Below are positions 50,421 to 60,538 of a stretch of 64,000 nt of DNA, in pieces (positions within the stretch are counted from its first letter, which is position 1; every line of letters starts with the position of its first letter). The position numbers were made by a program, and so were the translations under genes. The notes beneath the pieces were generated by a model. The model was not told the origin of the DNA, did no database searches, and saw only the letters and a program-made list of their open reading frames with translations. Source of the stretch: Marinoscillum sp. 108 (GTDB lineage: Bacteria; Bacteroidota; Bacteroidia; Cytophagales; Cyclobacteriaceae); NCBI RefSeq assembly GCF_902506655.1, contig NZ_LR734819.1:62001-126000 (forward strand), written 5' to 3'.

Positions 50421-51233
50421 ATGAGCAAAAAAGGCGGATTCGTAGAGCTTCTTTTCAGCACAATAATGCCTAAGATATATGGTATCGGGGCGGCAATAGT
50501 AATTGTTGGTGCTATGTTTAAAATTCTTCACCTTCCGGGGTCCGGACCTATGCTTGGTATTGGTCTTACTGTGGAAGCGGTGATCTTCTTCCTTAGTGCT
50601 TTCGAGCCTGCACACAAGGATCCAGATTGGTCTAAGGTGTATCCTGAACTGGCTGATGATTACGATGGCCCTGCTGCTGCACCTAGAAAGGTGACAAGTG
50701 GTGGAAATAACACGGGAGTTGCTGCAGGTATGGATAAAATGTTGGCAGATGCTAAGGTGGGACCTGAGCTTATTAAGAGTTTAGGTGATGGCATGAAAAA
50801 TCTAGCTGATTCTGCTGCTAAAATGGCTCAGTTGGGAGATGCCGCTTTGGTAACTAATGAGTATGCCAAGAATGCTAAGGCCGCTTCTAACTCTCTGGTT
50901 GAAATGAATAAGTCATATGCTACTTCGATGCAGGCTATGTCAGCAATGGCAGAGGCTTCTAAGGATACGAAGGAGTATCACAGCCAGGTGCAAAATGTTA
51001 CTAAGAGTTTAGGTGCTTTGAACGCTGTGTATGAAATGGAGTTGAAAGATGCTCAAGGACATGTGAAGTCAATGAACAAGTTCTACTCTAACCTGACTCA
51101 GGCTTTGGAAAGCATGGGCGAAGCTGGTAAGGAGACTTCAGCATTTCAAGCTCAACTTAATACACTTACTACCAATATTGCATCCCTCAATAAGGTATAT
51201 GGTAATATGCTGAGCGCAATGAAACAGGGGTAA
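50421..51233 (+). CDS. gldL: Gliding/T9SS motor stator protein GldL
   Basis: 270 residues. Two transmembrane helices at about 18-37 and 43-62 carry charged residues Lys34, His37, Glu52 and Glu62, corresponding to the functionally important charges of GldL helices; a short GSGP loop lies between. The long C-terminal cytoplasmic region is helical, with repeats of the form LGALNAVYEMELK and IASLNKVYGNML. GldL pentamer with GldM forms the proton-driven motor. Confidence 0.95.
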   Translation: MSKKGGFVELLFSTIMPKIYGIGAAIVIVGAMFKILHLPGSGPMLGIGLTVEAVIFFLSAFEPAHKDPDWSKVYPELADDYDGPAAAPRKVTSGGNNTGVAAGMDKMLADAKVGPELIKSLGDGMKNLADSAAKMAQLGDAALVTNEYAKNAKAASNSLVEMNKSYATSMQAMSAMAEASKDTKEYHSQVQNVTKSLGALNAVYEMELKDAQGHVKSMNKFYSNLTQALESMGEAGKETSAFQAQLNTLTTNIASLNKVYGNMLSAMKQG

Positions 51234-51264
51234 TTTTCCAACACAAGCTTAAACTAAAAATAAT

Positions 51265-52914
51265 ATGTCTGGAGGAAAGGAAACGCCGCGGCAAAAATTG
51301 ATTGGGATGATGTACCTGGTGCTAACAGCTCTGTTGGCATTGAACGTCTCCATTACAATTATTGACAAATTTGTATTTCTTGACGATTCGTTAGTAAAAG
51401 CTAACCGCGAAAGTGAGGAACGAAATGGTCAGATAGTTGAAAGTATTATAAAGACGGTTGATGATTCGGGCAATAGGGAGGATGATGTGAAGGTAGCAGA
51501 GTTGGCTCAGGAAATCAGAACTGAAACATCCAAGATGCTGAAGGAGCTCACCGAACTTAAAATCGCTTTGGTTGAAGAATCAGGTGGTTATGAGGAAGGG
51601 AAAAGTCCTGAGTACCCTGGTGATGCTAAGCACCTGATCGGTAAAACTGATTACTCCACCGTAGGGCACTATATGATGCCGCTTGAGGATGGCGGTCAGG
51701 GTCATGGAATAGAGTTGAAAGAACGACTCAACAAATTCCCTGAAATATTGAAAGAGAAATTGAGTTCTATCGGAGCATCTGAAACTGATCTGGCAGCGTA
51801 TAAAAAAATTGCTGTAGATGCGGATGAAGATCCAGTGTATAAAGAGGATCCTAATCAAAAAGGTAAGGCTTTTGCTGATCTTGCATTTAGTGATTCTCCA
51901 ACCCCGGCAGGTATCGCCACGATCAGTGAGTTTCAATCAAGAATTTTGAGCTATGAAACAAGAGCACTGGATTTCCTATCCGATAAAGTAGGAGCTGGTG
52001 ATTTGAAGTTTGATGTTATCGTACCAATGGTAAAGCCTGAGTCGCGATATGTGGCTGCAGGTACCAAATACACCGCCAAAATGTTCATCGCTGCATCGTC
52101 TTCAGGAGTGACTCCTACGATGACTTACGATGGAAACGAAATTGAAGTGGATGCCAGTGGTCAGGGTCTTGTAGAATTCACTGCCAATTCATCAACATTT
52201 GATGCAGAAGGATTGGCTAAGAAGACCTATGAGGCGGCTATCACCGTTACGCTACCGGGCGGTAGGGATACTACCTTTACCGATGTAGTTGAGTATTTTG
52301 TGGTAAAGCCGACCATTCAGATTCAATCTACTTCTGTAAACGCACTTTATTTGAGATGTGGTAATAATCTGGACGTACAGGTTCCTCAACTTGGGGTAGC
52401 TTATAACCCAGCATTCTCAGCCACTAACGCGAAAACTTATCAGGGAAGCGCAAAAGGACAGGTAACCATAGTACCTACTTCTACGGAGCAGGTTGTTCTA
52501 AAAGTTTCGAGTAATGGAAACCTGATTGGGTCTCGTGAATTTGGTGTTCGCAGAATTCCTGCGCCAACGATCACAGTTTATACAGACCAAGGTGAGGTGA
52601 ATATGAAGACTGGTATATCTGCTAAGACCCCAAGATTGTATATTAAGGCAGTTCCGGATGAGAGTTTCCAGCAATTCCTTCCTGAGGACGCTAAGTTCCG
52701 GGTGGCGGAAGCACAAATTACCTTGGTAAGTGGTGGTATCGGAAGAACGACCATTACAGTAGGCGAAACCGCTAACCTTACAGCTATTACATCTCAAGCC
52801 AGAAAAGGCGACCAGTTGTCAATTGAAATAAGGAAAGTACAAAGACAGAACTTTAGAAAAGAGGTTGAGGATTTTAATAATTACAATAGGTTCATCAACA
52901 TCTCTCTAAATTAA
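51265..52914 (+). CDS. gldM: Gliding/T9SS motor protein GldM
   Basis: 549 residues. N-terminal cytoplasmic stub (ETPRQKLIGM, Arg9) and single transmembrane helix (MMYLVLTALLALNVSITIID), then a long periplasmic part made of several beta-rich domains (for example YVAAGTKYTAKMFIAASSSG, VEFTANSSTFDAEGLAKKTY, IQIQSTSVNALYLRCGNNLD) reaching the GldK/N ring. Length and order are standard. Follows gldL by 31 bp. Confidence 0.95.
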   Translation: MSGGKETPRQKLIGMMYLVLTALLALNVSITIIDKFVFLDDSLVKANRESEERNGQIVESIIKTVDDSGNREDDVKVAELAQEIRTETSKMLKELTELKIALVEESGGYEEGKSPEYPGDAKHLIGKTDYSTVGHYMMPLEDGGQGHGIELKERLNKFPEILKEKLSSIGASETDLAAYKKIAVDADEDPVYKEDPNQKGKAFADLAFSDSPTPAGIATISEFQSRILSYETRALDFLSDKVGAGDLKFDVIVPMVKPESRYVAAGTKYTAKMFIAASSSGVTPTMTYDGNEIEVDASGQGLVEFTANSSTFDAEGLAKKTYEAAITVTLPGGRDTTFTDVVEYFVVKPTIQIQSTSVNALYLRCGNNLDVQVPQLGVAYNPAFSATNAKTYQGSAKGQVTIVPTSTEQVVLKVSSNGNLIGSREFGVRRIPAPTITVYTDQGEVNMKTGISAKTPRLYIKAVPDESFQQFLPEDAKFRVAEAQITLVSGGIGRTTITVGETANLTAITSQARKGDQLSIEIRKVQRQNFRKEVEDFNNYNRFINISLN

Positions 52915-52926
52915 TTCAGATAGGTT

Positions 52927-53763
52927 ATGAAAAAATTTTGTTATGCACTGTTGATTGGATTACTGACCGTTCCTGTTTTGTATGCGCAGGAGGTAAAGAT
53001 TCCAATCATAAAACCTGAGGTTCAAGAATCTCAGATTATGTTCCAGAGAATGGTTTGGAGGAGAATGGATTTGCGTGAAAAGCAAAATCAACCTTTTTTC
53101 TCCAGAAACGGTGAAATATCCCGACTCCTGCTCGATGCGGTGGAAGAGGGTTTATTGAAACCATATATGACGGATTCATGCCTGAACCTGATGCCTGATA
53201 GTGTTTTTAAGACAAAAACAACAGTTGAGCGTCAAGGTGGTGCTGATTTCGGTGGTGGTTTTGGTGGCGGTTTTGGTGGTGGTTTCGGCAACGAATCTTC
53301 TAGTCAGGCACAGTCCAGCGGGCCCAAAGCAGACGCCATTCCGAAGGATGTATTTGATGTAATGTACATTAGAGAGGAAGTGATGTTTGATCGTAACAGA
53401 TCCAGGATGTATTGGTACATCAGAGCCTTGACAATTGCCCTACCGGGAAGAGCAGGTTCTACATGGAATCCTGCAGGGTTTGAAAACCAGGTTTGTCATT
53501 TTAAGTATGAGGATGTTGTGGCGTTGTTCAGAGGGCCTTATGCAGACAAAGCCATATGGTATAACAACCAGAACCAGGCAGCACATAGAAACTATGGGGA
53601 CGCTCTTGAGCTGAGATTGTTTTCTGCACCAATCATTAAGATGTCCAATGCACAAAACCTTGATATCAGGCAGCTTACCTCAGATCCATTTGATGCTGTA
53701 ATGCTTCAGCAGAAATATGAATATGATCTGATGGAATATGAAAGTGAGTTGTGGGAGTACTAA
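52927..53763 (+). CDS. gldN: Gliding/T9SS protein GldN with Gly-rich insertion
   Basis: 278 residues with signal peptide (LYAQEV). Conserved blocks VWRRMDLREKQNQPFFSR and YWYIRALTIALPGR; the C-terminus is FDAVMLQQKYEYDLMEYESE. Residues 104-121 form a low-complexity segment built of GGGF repeats (GGADFGGGFGGGFGGGFG) followed by a Ser/Gln stretch, an unusual linker I would not expect in GldN. It completes the gldKLMN operon and ends at a terminator. Confidence 0.93.
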   Translation: MKKFCYALLIGLLTVPVLYAQEVKIPIIKPEVQESQIMFQRMVWRRMDLREKQNQPFFSRNGEISRLLLDAVEEGLLKPYMTDSCLNLMPDSVFKTKTTVERQGGADFGGGFGGGFGGGFGNESSSQAQSSGPKADAIPKDVFDVMYIREEVMFDRNRSRMYWYIRALTIALPGRAGSTWNPAGFENQVCHFKYEDVVALFRGPYADKAIWYNNQNQAAHRNYGDALELRLFSAPIIKMSNAQNLDIRQLTSDPFDAVMLQQKYEYDLMEYESELWEY

Positions 53764-53790
53764 TTACTTCTTGAAATAATATGAGGGAAA

Positions 53791-53815
53791 GGGATCGTTT
53801 ACGATCCCTTTTTTT
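53791..53815. terminator. Terminator between gldN and uvrC
   Basis: GGGATCG-TTTA-CGATCCC perfect 7-bp stem followed by seven T on the plus strand. The stem overlaps the uvrC stop codon on the minus strand. Confidence 0.8.
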
Positions 53816-55601
53816 GTTGGAAGTAGGTTGTCAGTATGTTGGCTTTCGACTTGCCAACTATTTCAGCGAGTTCTTCCTCCTGCGCCATTTCAATGCGTTT
53901 GATACTTTTGAAATGACGGAGCAATTTCTCCTTTGTAATGCTCCCCAGACCTTTGATATGATCGAGCTCGGATTGGATGCTGGCTTTGCTCCTTTTGGAT
54001 CTGTGAAAAGTGATGGCAAACCGATGGGCCTCATCTCTTAAATGCTGGAGGAGTTTCAAGGCTGGGGATTTCTTGCTTATGTGCAAAGGGATTGAATCTT
54101 CCGGGTAGTAAATTTCCTCAAGTCTCTTGGCAATTCCGACAATCGGAAGCTTACCATATAGACCAAGCTCTTTGAGGGGTTCACAGGCGGCGCTCAGCTG
54201 CCCTTTTCCCCCATCTATGATGACCAAATCCGGTAGTGGGAGATTCTCTTCTGTGAGGTACTTATACCTTCTGCCTACTACCTCTCTCATGCTGGCAAAA
54301 TCATCCGGACCCACCACCGTCTTGATGTTGTATTTGCGATAGTCTTTCTTGGATGGTTTACCGTTTTTGAAGCAAACCATTGAAGAGACGGGGTTGGTGC
54401 CCTGGATATTGCTGTTGTCAAAACATTCGATGTGTCTGGGTAAACTCTTTAATCCCAAATCAGATTGCAACTGTTCAAGAATTTTTTCACCGCTGGTTTT
54501 CTTTCCCTCGCTCCTCACCAACCGATCATTCTTGAAGAAGAGCGCGTTTTTGAGTGAGAGATCCAGGAGTTTTTTCTTATCACCGATTTTGGGTTGGGTG
54601 ATTTCTATTTCATCCCAGCCATTGATGGGGCGGTTACTAATGATTTCTGTACTTGTACTGTTGTACTTATTTCTGAGGCTAAATAAGATCAGCTGGAGCA
54701 GCTCTTCTTCTGGCTCGTCCAGTTTTCTTTTAGACTCCACGGTCTCTGACATTCTGATGCTACCGTGCTCGATTTTCATGTAGTTGAGGTAGTATTTGCT
54801 ACCATCACCTATTACTCCAAAGATGTCCAGGTCACTGATTTTAGGATTCACAATGAGGGATTTCGACTGGAAATTGTCCAGGTGATCCAGTTTTTGTTTG
54901 AAATCCTGAGCTGATTCAAATTTTAACTCTTCGGCAGCATTTTGCATAAGCTCTTTATAACCCGCTTTCACCGTGGATATGTTGCCTTTCAGAATGTGAT
55001 GGGCGCTCTGGATGTCCTCCATGTAGTCGGATTCGTCCTGCAGGCCTTCACAAGGACCCAGACAATTGCCGATGTGATATTCTAAGCAAACTTTGAATTT
55101 TCCCTGGCTAACGTTTCGCTCCGAAAGGTTGAAATTGCACGTTCTGATTTTGTAGAGTTTTCTAAGCAAATCCAACACTCCATTCATGGCTTTTACGCTT
55201 GTATAGGGGCCATAATACGTGCCCTTGGAGGGGTCTATGCTTCGGGTGGAGTATATTCTGGGAAAACGCTCATTGGTGACACAGATGCTTGGGAAGGTCT
55301 TGTCATCTTTTAAAAGAATGTTGTACTTTGGCTGATTCTCCTTGATGAGGCTGTTTTCTAATAGCAACGCATCGAATTCACTGTTTACAATGATGACTTC
55401 AATGCTTTCAATTTCTCGAACCAGTTTGACCGTTTTTCTGCTGGCCTGGTTTGATTTGTTGAAATAGCTCGACACACGCTTGAGAAGATCCTTGGCTTTA
55501 CCAACATATATAATGGTATTGGTGCGGTCGTAGAACTTATATACACCCGGCTGGTGCGGGAGCTTTCCGTATTCTTGGGTAGAAAATTTGTGAGATTCCA
55601 T
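53799..55601 (-). CDS. uvrC: Excinuclease ABC subunit C
   Basis: 600 residues: GIY-YIG nuclease domain at the N-terminus (QPGVYKFYDRTNTIIYVGKA), a UvrB-binding UVR region, the RNase H-like domain (SLPRHIECFDNSNIQGTNPV; LVIIDGGKGQLSAACEPLKE) and C-terminal HhH2 (HIKGLGSITKEKLLRHFKSI). Makes both incisions of nucleotide excision repair. It follows the PBP gene by 5 bp, and likely shares its transcript. Confidence 0.96.
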   Translation of the reverse strand: MESHKFSTQEYGKLPHQPGVYKFYDRTNTIIYVGKAKDLLKRVSSYFNKSNQASRKTVKLVREIESIEVIIVNSEFDALLLENSLIKENQPKYNILLKDDKTFPSICVTNERFPRIYSTRSIDPSKGTYYGPYTSVKAMNGVLDLLRKLYKIRTCNFNLSERNVSQGKFKVCLEYHIGNCLGPCEGLQDESDYMEDIQSAHHILKGNISTVKAGYKELMQNAAEELKFESAQDFKQKLDHLDNFQSKSLIVNPKISDLDIFGVIGDGSKYYLNYMKIEHGSIRMSETVESKRKLDEPEEELLQLILFSLRNKYNSTSTEIISNRPINGWDEIEITQPKIGDKKKLLDLSLKNALFFKNDRLVRSEGKKTSGEKILEQLQSDLGLKSLPRHIECFDNSNIQGTNPVSSMVCFKNGKPSKKDYRKYNIKTVVGPDDFASMREVVGRRYKYLTEENLPLPDLVIIDGGKGQLSAACEPLKELGLYGKLPIVGIAKRLEEIYYPEDSIPLHISKKSPALKLLQHLRDEAHRFAITFHRSKRSKASIQSELDHIKGLGSITKEKLLRHFKSIKRIEMAQEEELAEIVGKSKANILTTYFQQKKGS

Positions 55602-55606
55602 GTAGG

Positions 55607-57886
55607 TTACATGATATCGTCTTCGTCTATCAGGTCGAAACGAAGAGAATCTGTAGGCTGGAGAACATCATTGTATTTATCACAATCCAATTCCACACTG
55701 ATTGGTTTCAAAGGTTTGTCAAACGGACCCTTCTGATACCCTAGCGTTGGATCCGCGTATATTTTCAACATGAATTTTTCCCAAATGGGCATGGCTGTTC
55801 TGGCGCCTTGTCCCATCGCCCAGTATTTGAAGTGAATGGAGCGATCGTCTCCACCTACCCATGCGCCAGCTGCCAGGTCCTTAGTGACCCCCATAAACCA
55901 ACCATCCGATGCATTCTGAGTGGTACCTGTTTTGGCCGCTATTTCGTTATCCATCCTGAGTTCCCGATCGATAGAGAGACCTGTACCTCCGGTCTCTTCG
56001 GTGGTTCCTTTAAGCATGTGAAGCATCAGGTAAGCTGTTTCTTCATTGAGGGCCTCTCTCGTTTCCGGAACGAATTGCTGTATCACATTGCCATTTTCAT
56101 CTTCTATTCGAGAAATGAAAAAGGGTTTGGTATAGATGCCTTTGTTGACAAAGGTAGAGTACGCAGCGAGCATTTCCTGAAGTGAAACATCTCCACCGGC
56201 ACCTAATGCCAGAGCAGGAACAGGAGCAAGTGGACTCTCTATTCCCAGTCTTCGGGCGTATTCTATGACGGTTTCAGGTTTTACCTGCTTCATCACGAAA
56301 GCGGTTATACTGTTGACAGATCGAGCCATGGCTTGCCTGATGGTCATGACTTCTCCACTAAACTTGCCATTGGCATTGTCAGGAGTATAGGTAGGTGGAT
56401 CTTGTCCGGGCATGGCAAATGTTACCGGGGCATCCACTACCGGGTAGCATGGAGAGTAGTCGTTGTCTATGGCCACTGTGTAAACAAAAGGCTTGAAGGT
56501 AGACCCCGGTTGTCTTTTCCCTTGGCTTACATGATCATATTTAAAGTATTTGTGATTGATACCGCCTACCCAAGCTTTAATGTTGCCATTTTTGGGGTCC
56601 ATGGCCATGAAGCCTGCCTGCAGGAACTTTTTGTAATATCGTAGGGAATCATAGGCACTAAACACCGTATCTATCTCACCATCCCAACTAAAAACTGTCA
56701 TTGGTTTCTTTTTATTCAGGAGTATCTCTACAGAGTCTGATTCTTTTCCATAGTTACTAACCAGCGCGCGATACTGTGGTGTCCTTTTCATTGCGTTTTC
56801 AATGAACCCCTCGATTTCATTTCCGTTATCGTCGATCCAGGGGTTACTTTTAAGAGTGGCCCAATGATCATCAAAGATGGATTGTAAAGTATCCATGTGC
56901 TCTTTCATGGCTTGCTCGGCGTATTCCTGCATACGACTGTCAATGGTAGTATAGATTTTGAGCCCATCCTCAAAGAGGTCATAGCCATGCTCTTTCGTCC
57001 AGGAGAGCAGAAAATTTCTAATGACAAACCGGAAGTAGGTGGCCAGACCTTCGTTGTGATTATCTACTAAATAAGTGAGGCCGAAATCTGTCGTTTTGAG
57101 ACTGTCGAAGGTATCTCTTGTTAATAGTCCATATTTATGAAGGTTATAAAGTACCTCTGTCCTTTTGGCCATCGCATTGTCAGGATTCATGATGGGGCTG
57201 TACCGGGTAGGCGCATTGATTGCCCCAACAAGCAGTGCTGATTCACTGTAATTGAGCTGTGATGGGAGTTTGTTAAAAAAAGTTTTGGCAGCAACTTTAA
57301 TTCCGAAAGAGTTGCTTCCGTATTCTACGGTGTTCAGGTACATCGCAAGTATTTCCTCCTTGGTATACGACTGCTCCAGTTGAACGGAGATAATCCATTC
57401 CTTAAGTTTAGTTATGATTTGACCAACAGATGAGTATTTGTAAAGGGAGCCTCGATTGGCTGAAGAGGTACTGTAGAGGTTTTCGGCCAGCTGCATGGTG
57501 ATGGTAGAGCCACCACCGTTGAATTGAAATGTTAGTTTCCCGATGACGGCTCTCAACAAGCCTTTGAGATCGATCCCGGAGTGTTTTTTGAAGCGAATAT
57601 CCTCTGTTACCAGGAGGGTGTTGACCAATGCAGGAGACAGCTCTTCATAGGTTACTGGGGTTCTATTTTTCCTGTAATATTTTCCCAGGGAAACACCATC
57701 TGCACTGATCAGTTCAGAGGAGAGGTCCGGATCTGGCTTTTCAAGATCCTGCAGACTTGGCAGGTCACCAAACCATCCATTGGTGTCATGTTTGACCATG
57801 TAGAAAAGGGATGGTATGGTGATGGCCGCTCCTAAAAAGAGAACCCACAGTACGATGACGATGATTCTGAGCGTTCGTTTATTCAT
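55607..57886 (-). CDS. Class A penicillin-binding protein (PBP1a-like)
   Basis: 759 residues. Cytoplasmic stub and one transmembrane helix (IIVIVLWVLFLGAAITIPSL), glycosyltransferase domain (EDIRFKKHSGIDLKGLLRAV with catalytic Glu; GGGSTITMQLAENLY), then transpeptidase with active-site Ser in RQPGSTFKPFVY (about residue 460), SxN motif SVN, and KTGT (AAKTGTTQNASDGWFMG). Builds and cross-links peptidoglycan. The start overlaps the stop of the sprE-like gene (ATGA); uvrC follows. Confidence 0.94.
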   Translation of the reverse strand: MNKRTLRIIVIVLWVLFLGAAITIPSLFYMVKHDTNGWFGDLPSLQDLEKPDPDLSSELISADGVSLGKYYRKNRTPVTYEELSPALVNTLLVTEDIRFKKHSGIDLKGLLRAVIGKLTFQFNGGGSTITMQLAENLYSTSSANRGSLYKYSSVGQIITKLKEWIISVQLEQSYTKEEILAMYLNTVEYGSNSFGIKVAAKTFFNKLPSQLNYSESALLVGAINAPTRYSPIMNPDNAMAKRTEVLYNLHKYGLLTRDTFDSLKTTDFGLTYLVDNHNEGLATYFRFVIRNFLLSWTKEHGYDLFEDGLKIYTTIDSRMQEYAEQAMKEHMDTLQSIFDDHWATLKSNPWIDDNGNEIEGFIENAMKRTPQYRALVSNYGKESDSVEILLNKKKPMTVFSWDGEIDTVFSAYDSLRYYKKFLQAGFMAMDPKNGNIKAWVGGINHKYFKYDHVSQGKRQPGSTFKPFVYTVAIDNDYSPCYPVVDAPVTFAMPGQDPPTYTPDNANGKFSGEVMTIRQAMARSVNSITAFVMKQVKPETVIEYARRLGIESPLAPVPALALGAGGDVSLQEMLAAYSTFVNKGIYTKPFFISRIEDENGNVIQQFVPETREALNEETAYLMLHMLKGTTEETGGTGLSIDRELRMDNEIAAKTGTTQNASDGWFMGVTKDLAAGAWVGGDDRSIHFKYWAMGQGARTAMPIWEKFMLKIYADPTLGYQKGPFDKPLKPISVELDCDKYNDVLQPTDSLRFDLIDEDDIM

Positions 57887-60441
57887 TGGGGATAGTGTTT
57901 TTCAAAGAAATTCAAATAAGCGTTGACGTCTTTGGTCTGATAGAAGATATCGAAATTATCCTCCGTAATTACAAAGCTGTATATTTTTTCTCCTTTATGT
58001 AAGTCTTTAAGGGAAAGCTCGGCATTGAGCATGGTGAGAAACTTCTCGGCACTTCCCTTAGCGGGAAACTCATTGATTAGCACGAGCGCATGATCCTGGT
58101 TGAGAATGAGGTTGCCGGTGGTCAGGCCAAAATTCTTGGCTTTAATGAATTCTTCTACCTCCAAAGGTATTTGTTGGGTGAGTTGGTCATTGTTTGGATA
58201 TACGACCACCAAATAATGCTTCTGCTTAAAGTATTCTACAAAACGGGCCTTAGCACTGTTGTAGAGGTTGATTTGATAGTCTTCACTGGTCTTTACCAGT
58301 TTTTGCGCGTAAGGGATTAATTCGCTTTCCGGATATGTTTTAATGAAGTTATTGAGTTCATACTGATATTTGAATTGTCCCTCCAGCTCTCCCATGTTCA
58401 GAACATTGAGTAGTGCAATGTTATCACTGAATGAGTTTTCAGGATAGAGGTTGAAAGCACTGTCCAGTAGGTATTTACTTTTCTGGTAATCCTTGCTTTT
58501 GTAGAGCTTGTAAGCTTTGGTGTACACCATTTTGAGCTGCTCGGTTGCGGCCTTGCTCTCTTCTCGGTAGTTGGGGTTATCCACAAGTTTGGCATATATG
58601 GACTCCGGGAAGTCTCGTTTGAGTTCATCAGACTTGAGTGTGGCCAGCTCAATGTTGGAGCCCTTATAAAGGAGGTAAAGCTGGTACAGGACTTCTGCCT
58701 TATATTCAGTTTGCGGGAACCGCGCTATAAGTGTTTCAAAGGTTTCAATGGCATTGGCATTTTCATCCAGTTTGAAATTATAGATATTCCCGAGGTTGTA
58801 ATGGGCCTCTTCTACCTGAGCCAGGAGTTTGTTGATTTCTTCCTGACTGGAAGGCACGGAGGCGAGCATTTCGTCCACCATTGTCTGTATGGCATCATCG
58901 CCTTCAGTTTCTGCACTTGCCTCCTTTTTGGCTAATGCTTCTCCCTCTGCTACAGTGGCAATCTCACCACCAGCCTTGAGGCTTCGCCTCCAGTTATCTT
59001 CGAGAGGTCGACTACCCCAGATGCGTTTGAATTCCGTAACACCTTTGCCTACAGCTGTGGTATTGTAGAAATACCAGGTGGCGCCAGGTGCCAGGTTTGC
59101 CCCTATCAGGTCTCCCCCTTGTTGGTCAAATACAGTGCTTTGCTGGCTGGCGCGTTTAGCCTCTTTTTTCCTTTTTGCTGCTTCCTTTTCATGCTGTTCT
59201 GTAGCCACTGCAGTAGCAAGTGCCAAAAGAGAATCTTGAGGAAGTTGAGAAAGACTCACCAGACTGTCGTTGGTTTGGATGGTTACAATTTGCTTGACAA
59301 AATCATTGAGGATCTCCTGTCGTTGCTTGATTTTTTCGAAGTTTTCCTCATCTCTGGGCATGGTAGAGACTGTGCTGTCGTAATAATTCTGTGCCAACAC
59401 AAAGTTTTTGAGACTGTCATAGTAGATCTGGCCAAGTTTCAAATACGAGTAAGCCTTCTGGCGTTTATTTTTTACTGAGGATTTTACCGATTCTTTGTAA
59501 TAAGCGATGGCCTGATCGAGATTGCCTTGCTTTACTTCAAAATTGGCCATCTCGTAGTAGATTTTGTCTTTATACTCCGTGTTTTTAGTGTCTTTTAGGA
59601 GTTTTTTGAAATATTTCTGGGTCCTTTTGATGTCTCCAGAACTCGTGACCTGGGTCACCTGTGCCATATTCAGCTTGGTATAAAAGGCCAGTTCGTATAC
59701 TGGATTATTTTTCAGACAGCTTTCATAATAATTATAGGCCTCGGCCTCAAACCCTAGTTGCTGGTATACCTGTCCGATGATAAAATCAATTCTGGCTTTA
59801 TCCGAGTATTTGGTCATGAGCTCTTCAGCTGCCACCAGGTGCTGTACCATTTGATCCAAATCTTTGCGCTTCTGAAACAAGTAGGCTCGTACCATGCTCA
59901 GTTCCTTCTTGTTTTTATTGTTGAGCTTCTCCTTTTTTAAATAATCAGAGACAGCAATGGCATTATTAATTTCGTTGAAGTCTACAAAGGATTTAATGAG
60001 CTCGATCAGCGCAGCATGTCGGGCATCGTCATTTTCACTATGCTTATTTACAAACTTGAAGGTCTCAATGGCATCGGCAAATTCCAGGGAGTAGTACCTC
60101 GCTTTGCCCACCAATATGTAGGAGTCGTCCTCCCAGCGGGAATTGGGGTGCCTTTGAATGGCAATAGAGGCTTTTTCTATGCAGTCTTCTATCTGTGCTT
60201 CCAGGCTCTTGGCATCATTAGAGTCAATGGGTACGTAGATTGGGAGTACCTTGTTATAATTCCACTGATAGTTGTCATAGACACTTTGCTCTATTTCATT
60301 CATCAGTTCGTTGGCGATGAAGTAGGCATTGTAATGCGCAGTTACATTTTGATAAGCTGTGCTCACAGGCCCGCTGCTGTAGGAGCAGCCGGCTACCAAC
60401 AGGGTAATTAAAATGAAATAAGTTATGAGATTAATGCGCAC
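57883..60441 (-). CDS. SprE/PorW-like TPR lipoprotein of T9SS/gliding
   Basis: 852 residues from GTG 60441, which gives a clean lipoprotein signal MRINLITYFILITLLVAGCS; no in-frame ATG exists and a TTG five codons upstream is possible. After Cys comes YNAYFIANELMNEIE, then many TPR units (YILVGKARYYSLEFADAIET; NLDQAIAYYKESVKSSVKNK; AHYNLGNIYNFKLDENANAI). Layout and length match SprE of Flavobacterium and PorW of Porphyromonas, which link the T9SS motor to the outer-membrane complex. Gene overlap with a PBP suggests co-expression with cell-wall synthesis. Confidence 0.82.
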   Translation of the reverse strand: MRINLITYFILITLLVAGCSYSSGPVSTAYQNVTAHYNAYFIANELMNEIEQSVYDNYQWNYNKVLPIYVPIDSNDAKSLEAQIEDCIEKASIAIQRHPNSRWEDDSYILVGKARYYSLEFADAIETFKFVNKHSENDDARHAALIELIKSFVDFNEINNAIAVSDYLKKEKLNNKNKKELSMVRAYLFQKRKDLDQMVQHLVAAEELMTKYSDKARIDFIIGQVYQQLGFEAEAYNYYESCLKNNPVYELAFYTKLNMAQVTQVTSSGDIKRTQKYFKKLLKDTKNTEYKDKIYYEMANFEVKQGNLDQAIAYYKESVKSSVKNKRQKAYSYLKLGQIYYDSLKNFVLAQNYYDSTVSTMPRDEENFEKIKQRQEILNDFVKQIVTIQTNDSLVSLSQLPQDSLLALATAVATEQHEKEAAKRKKEAKRASQQSTVFDQQGGDLIGANLAPGATWYFYNTTAVGKGVTEFKRIWGSRPLEDNWRRSLKAGGEIATVAEGEALAKKEASAETEGDDAIQTMVDEMLASVPSSQEEINKLLAQVEEAHYNLGNIYNFKLDENANAIETFETLIARFPQTEYKAEVLYQLYLLYKGSNIELATLKSDELKRDFPESIYAKLVDNPNYREESKAATEQLKMVYTKAYKLYKSKDYQKSKYLLDSAFNLYPENSFSDNIALLNVLNMGELEGQFKYQYELNNFIKTYPESELIPYAQKLVKTSEDYQINLYNSAKARFVEYFKQKHYLVVVYPNNDQLTQQIPLEVEEFIKAKNFGLTTGNLILNQDHALVLINEFPAKGSAEKFLTMLNAELSLKDLHKGEKIYSFVITEDNFDIFYQTKDVNAYLNFFEKHYPQ

Positions 60442-60508
60442 AATAGATATTTGCAAATTAACGTATATCCCTAGAGAATCTTGTAAAGATAAAACAGTAG
60501 GGTTTCAA

Positions 60509-60516
60509 TATATTTG
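60509..60516 (+). promoter_or_regulatory. -7 box of the M23/bactofilin/atp unit
   Basis: TATATTTG is a perfect TAnnTTTG box 22 bp before the TTG start at 60539. No TTG at 19-21 nt was found upstream, so the -33 part is weak. Confidence 0.5.
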
Positions 60517-60538
60517 ACACTTCATAAATTTCGCTGAT

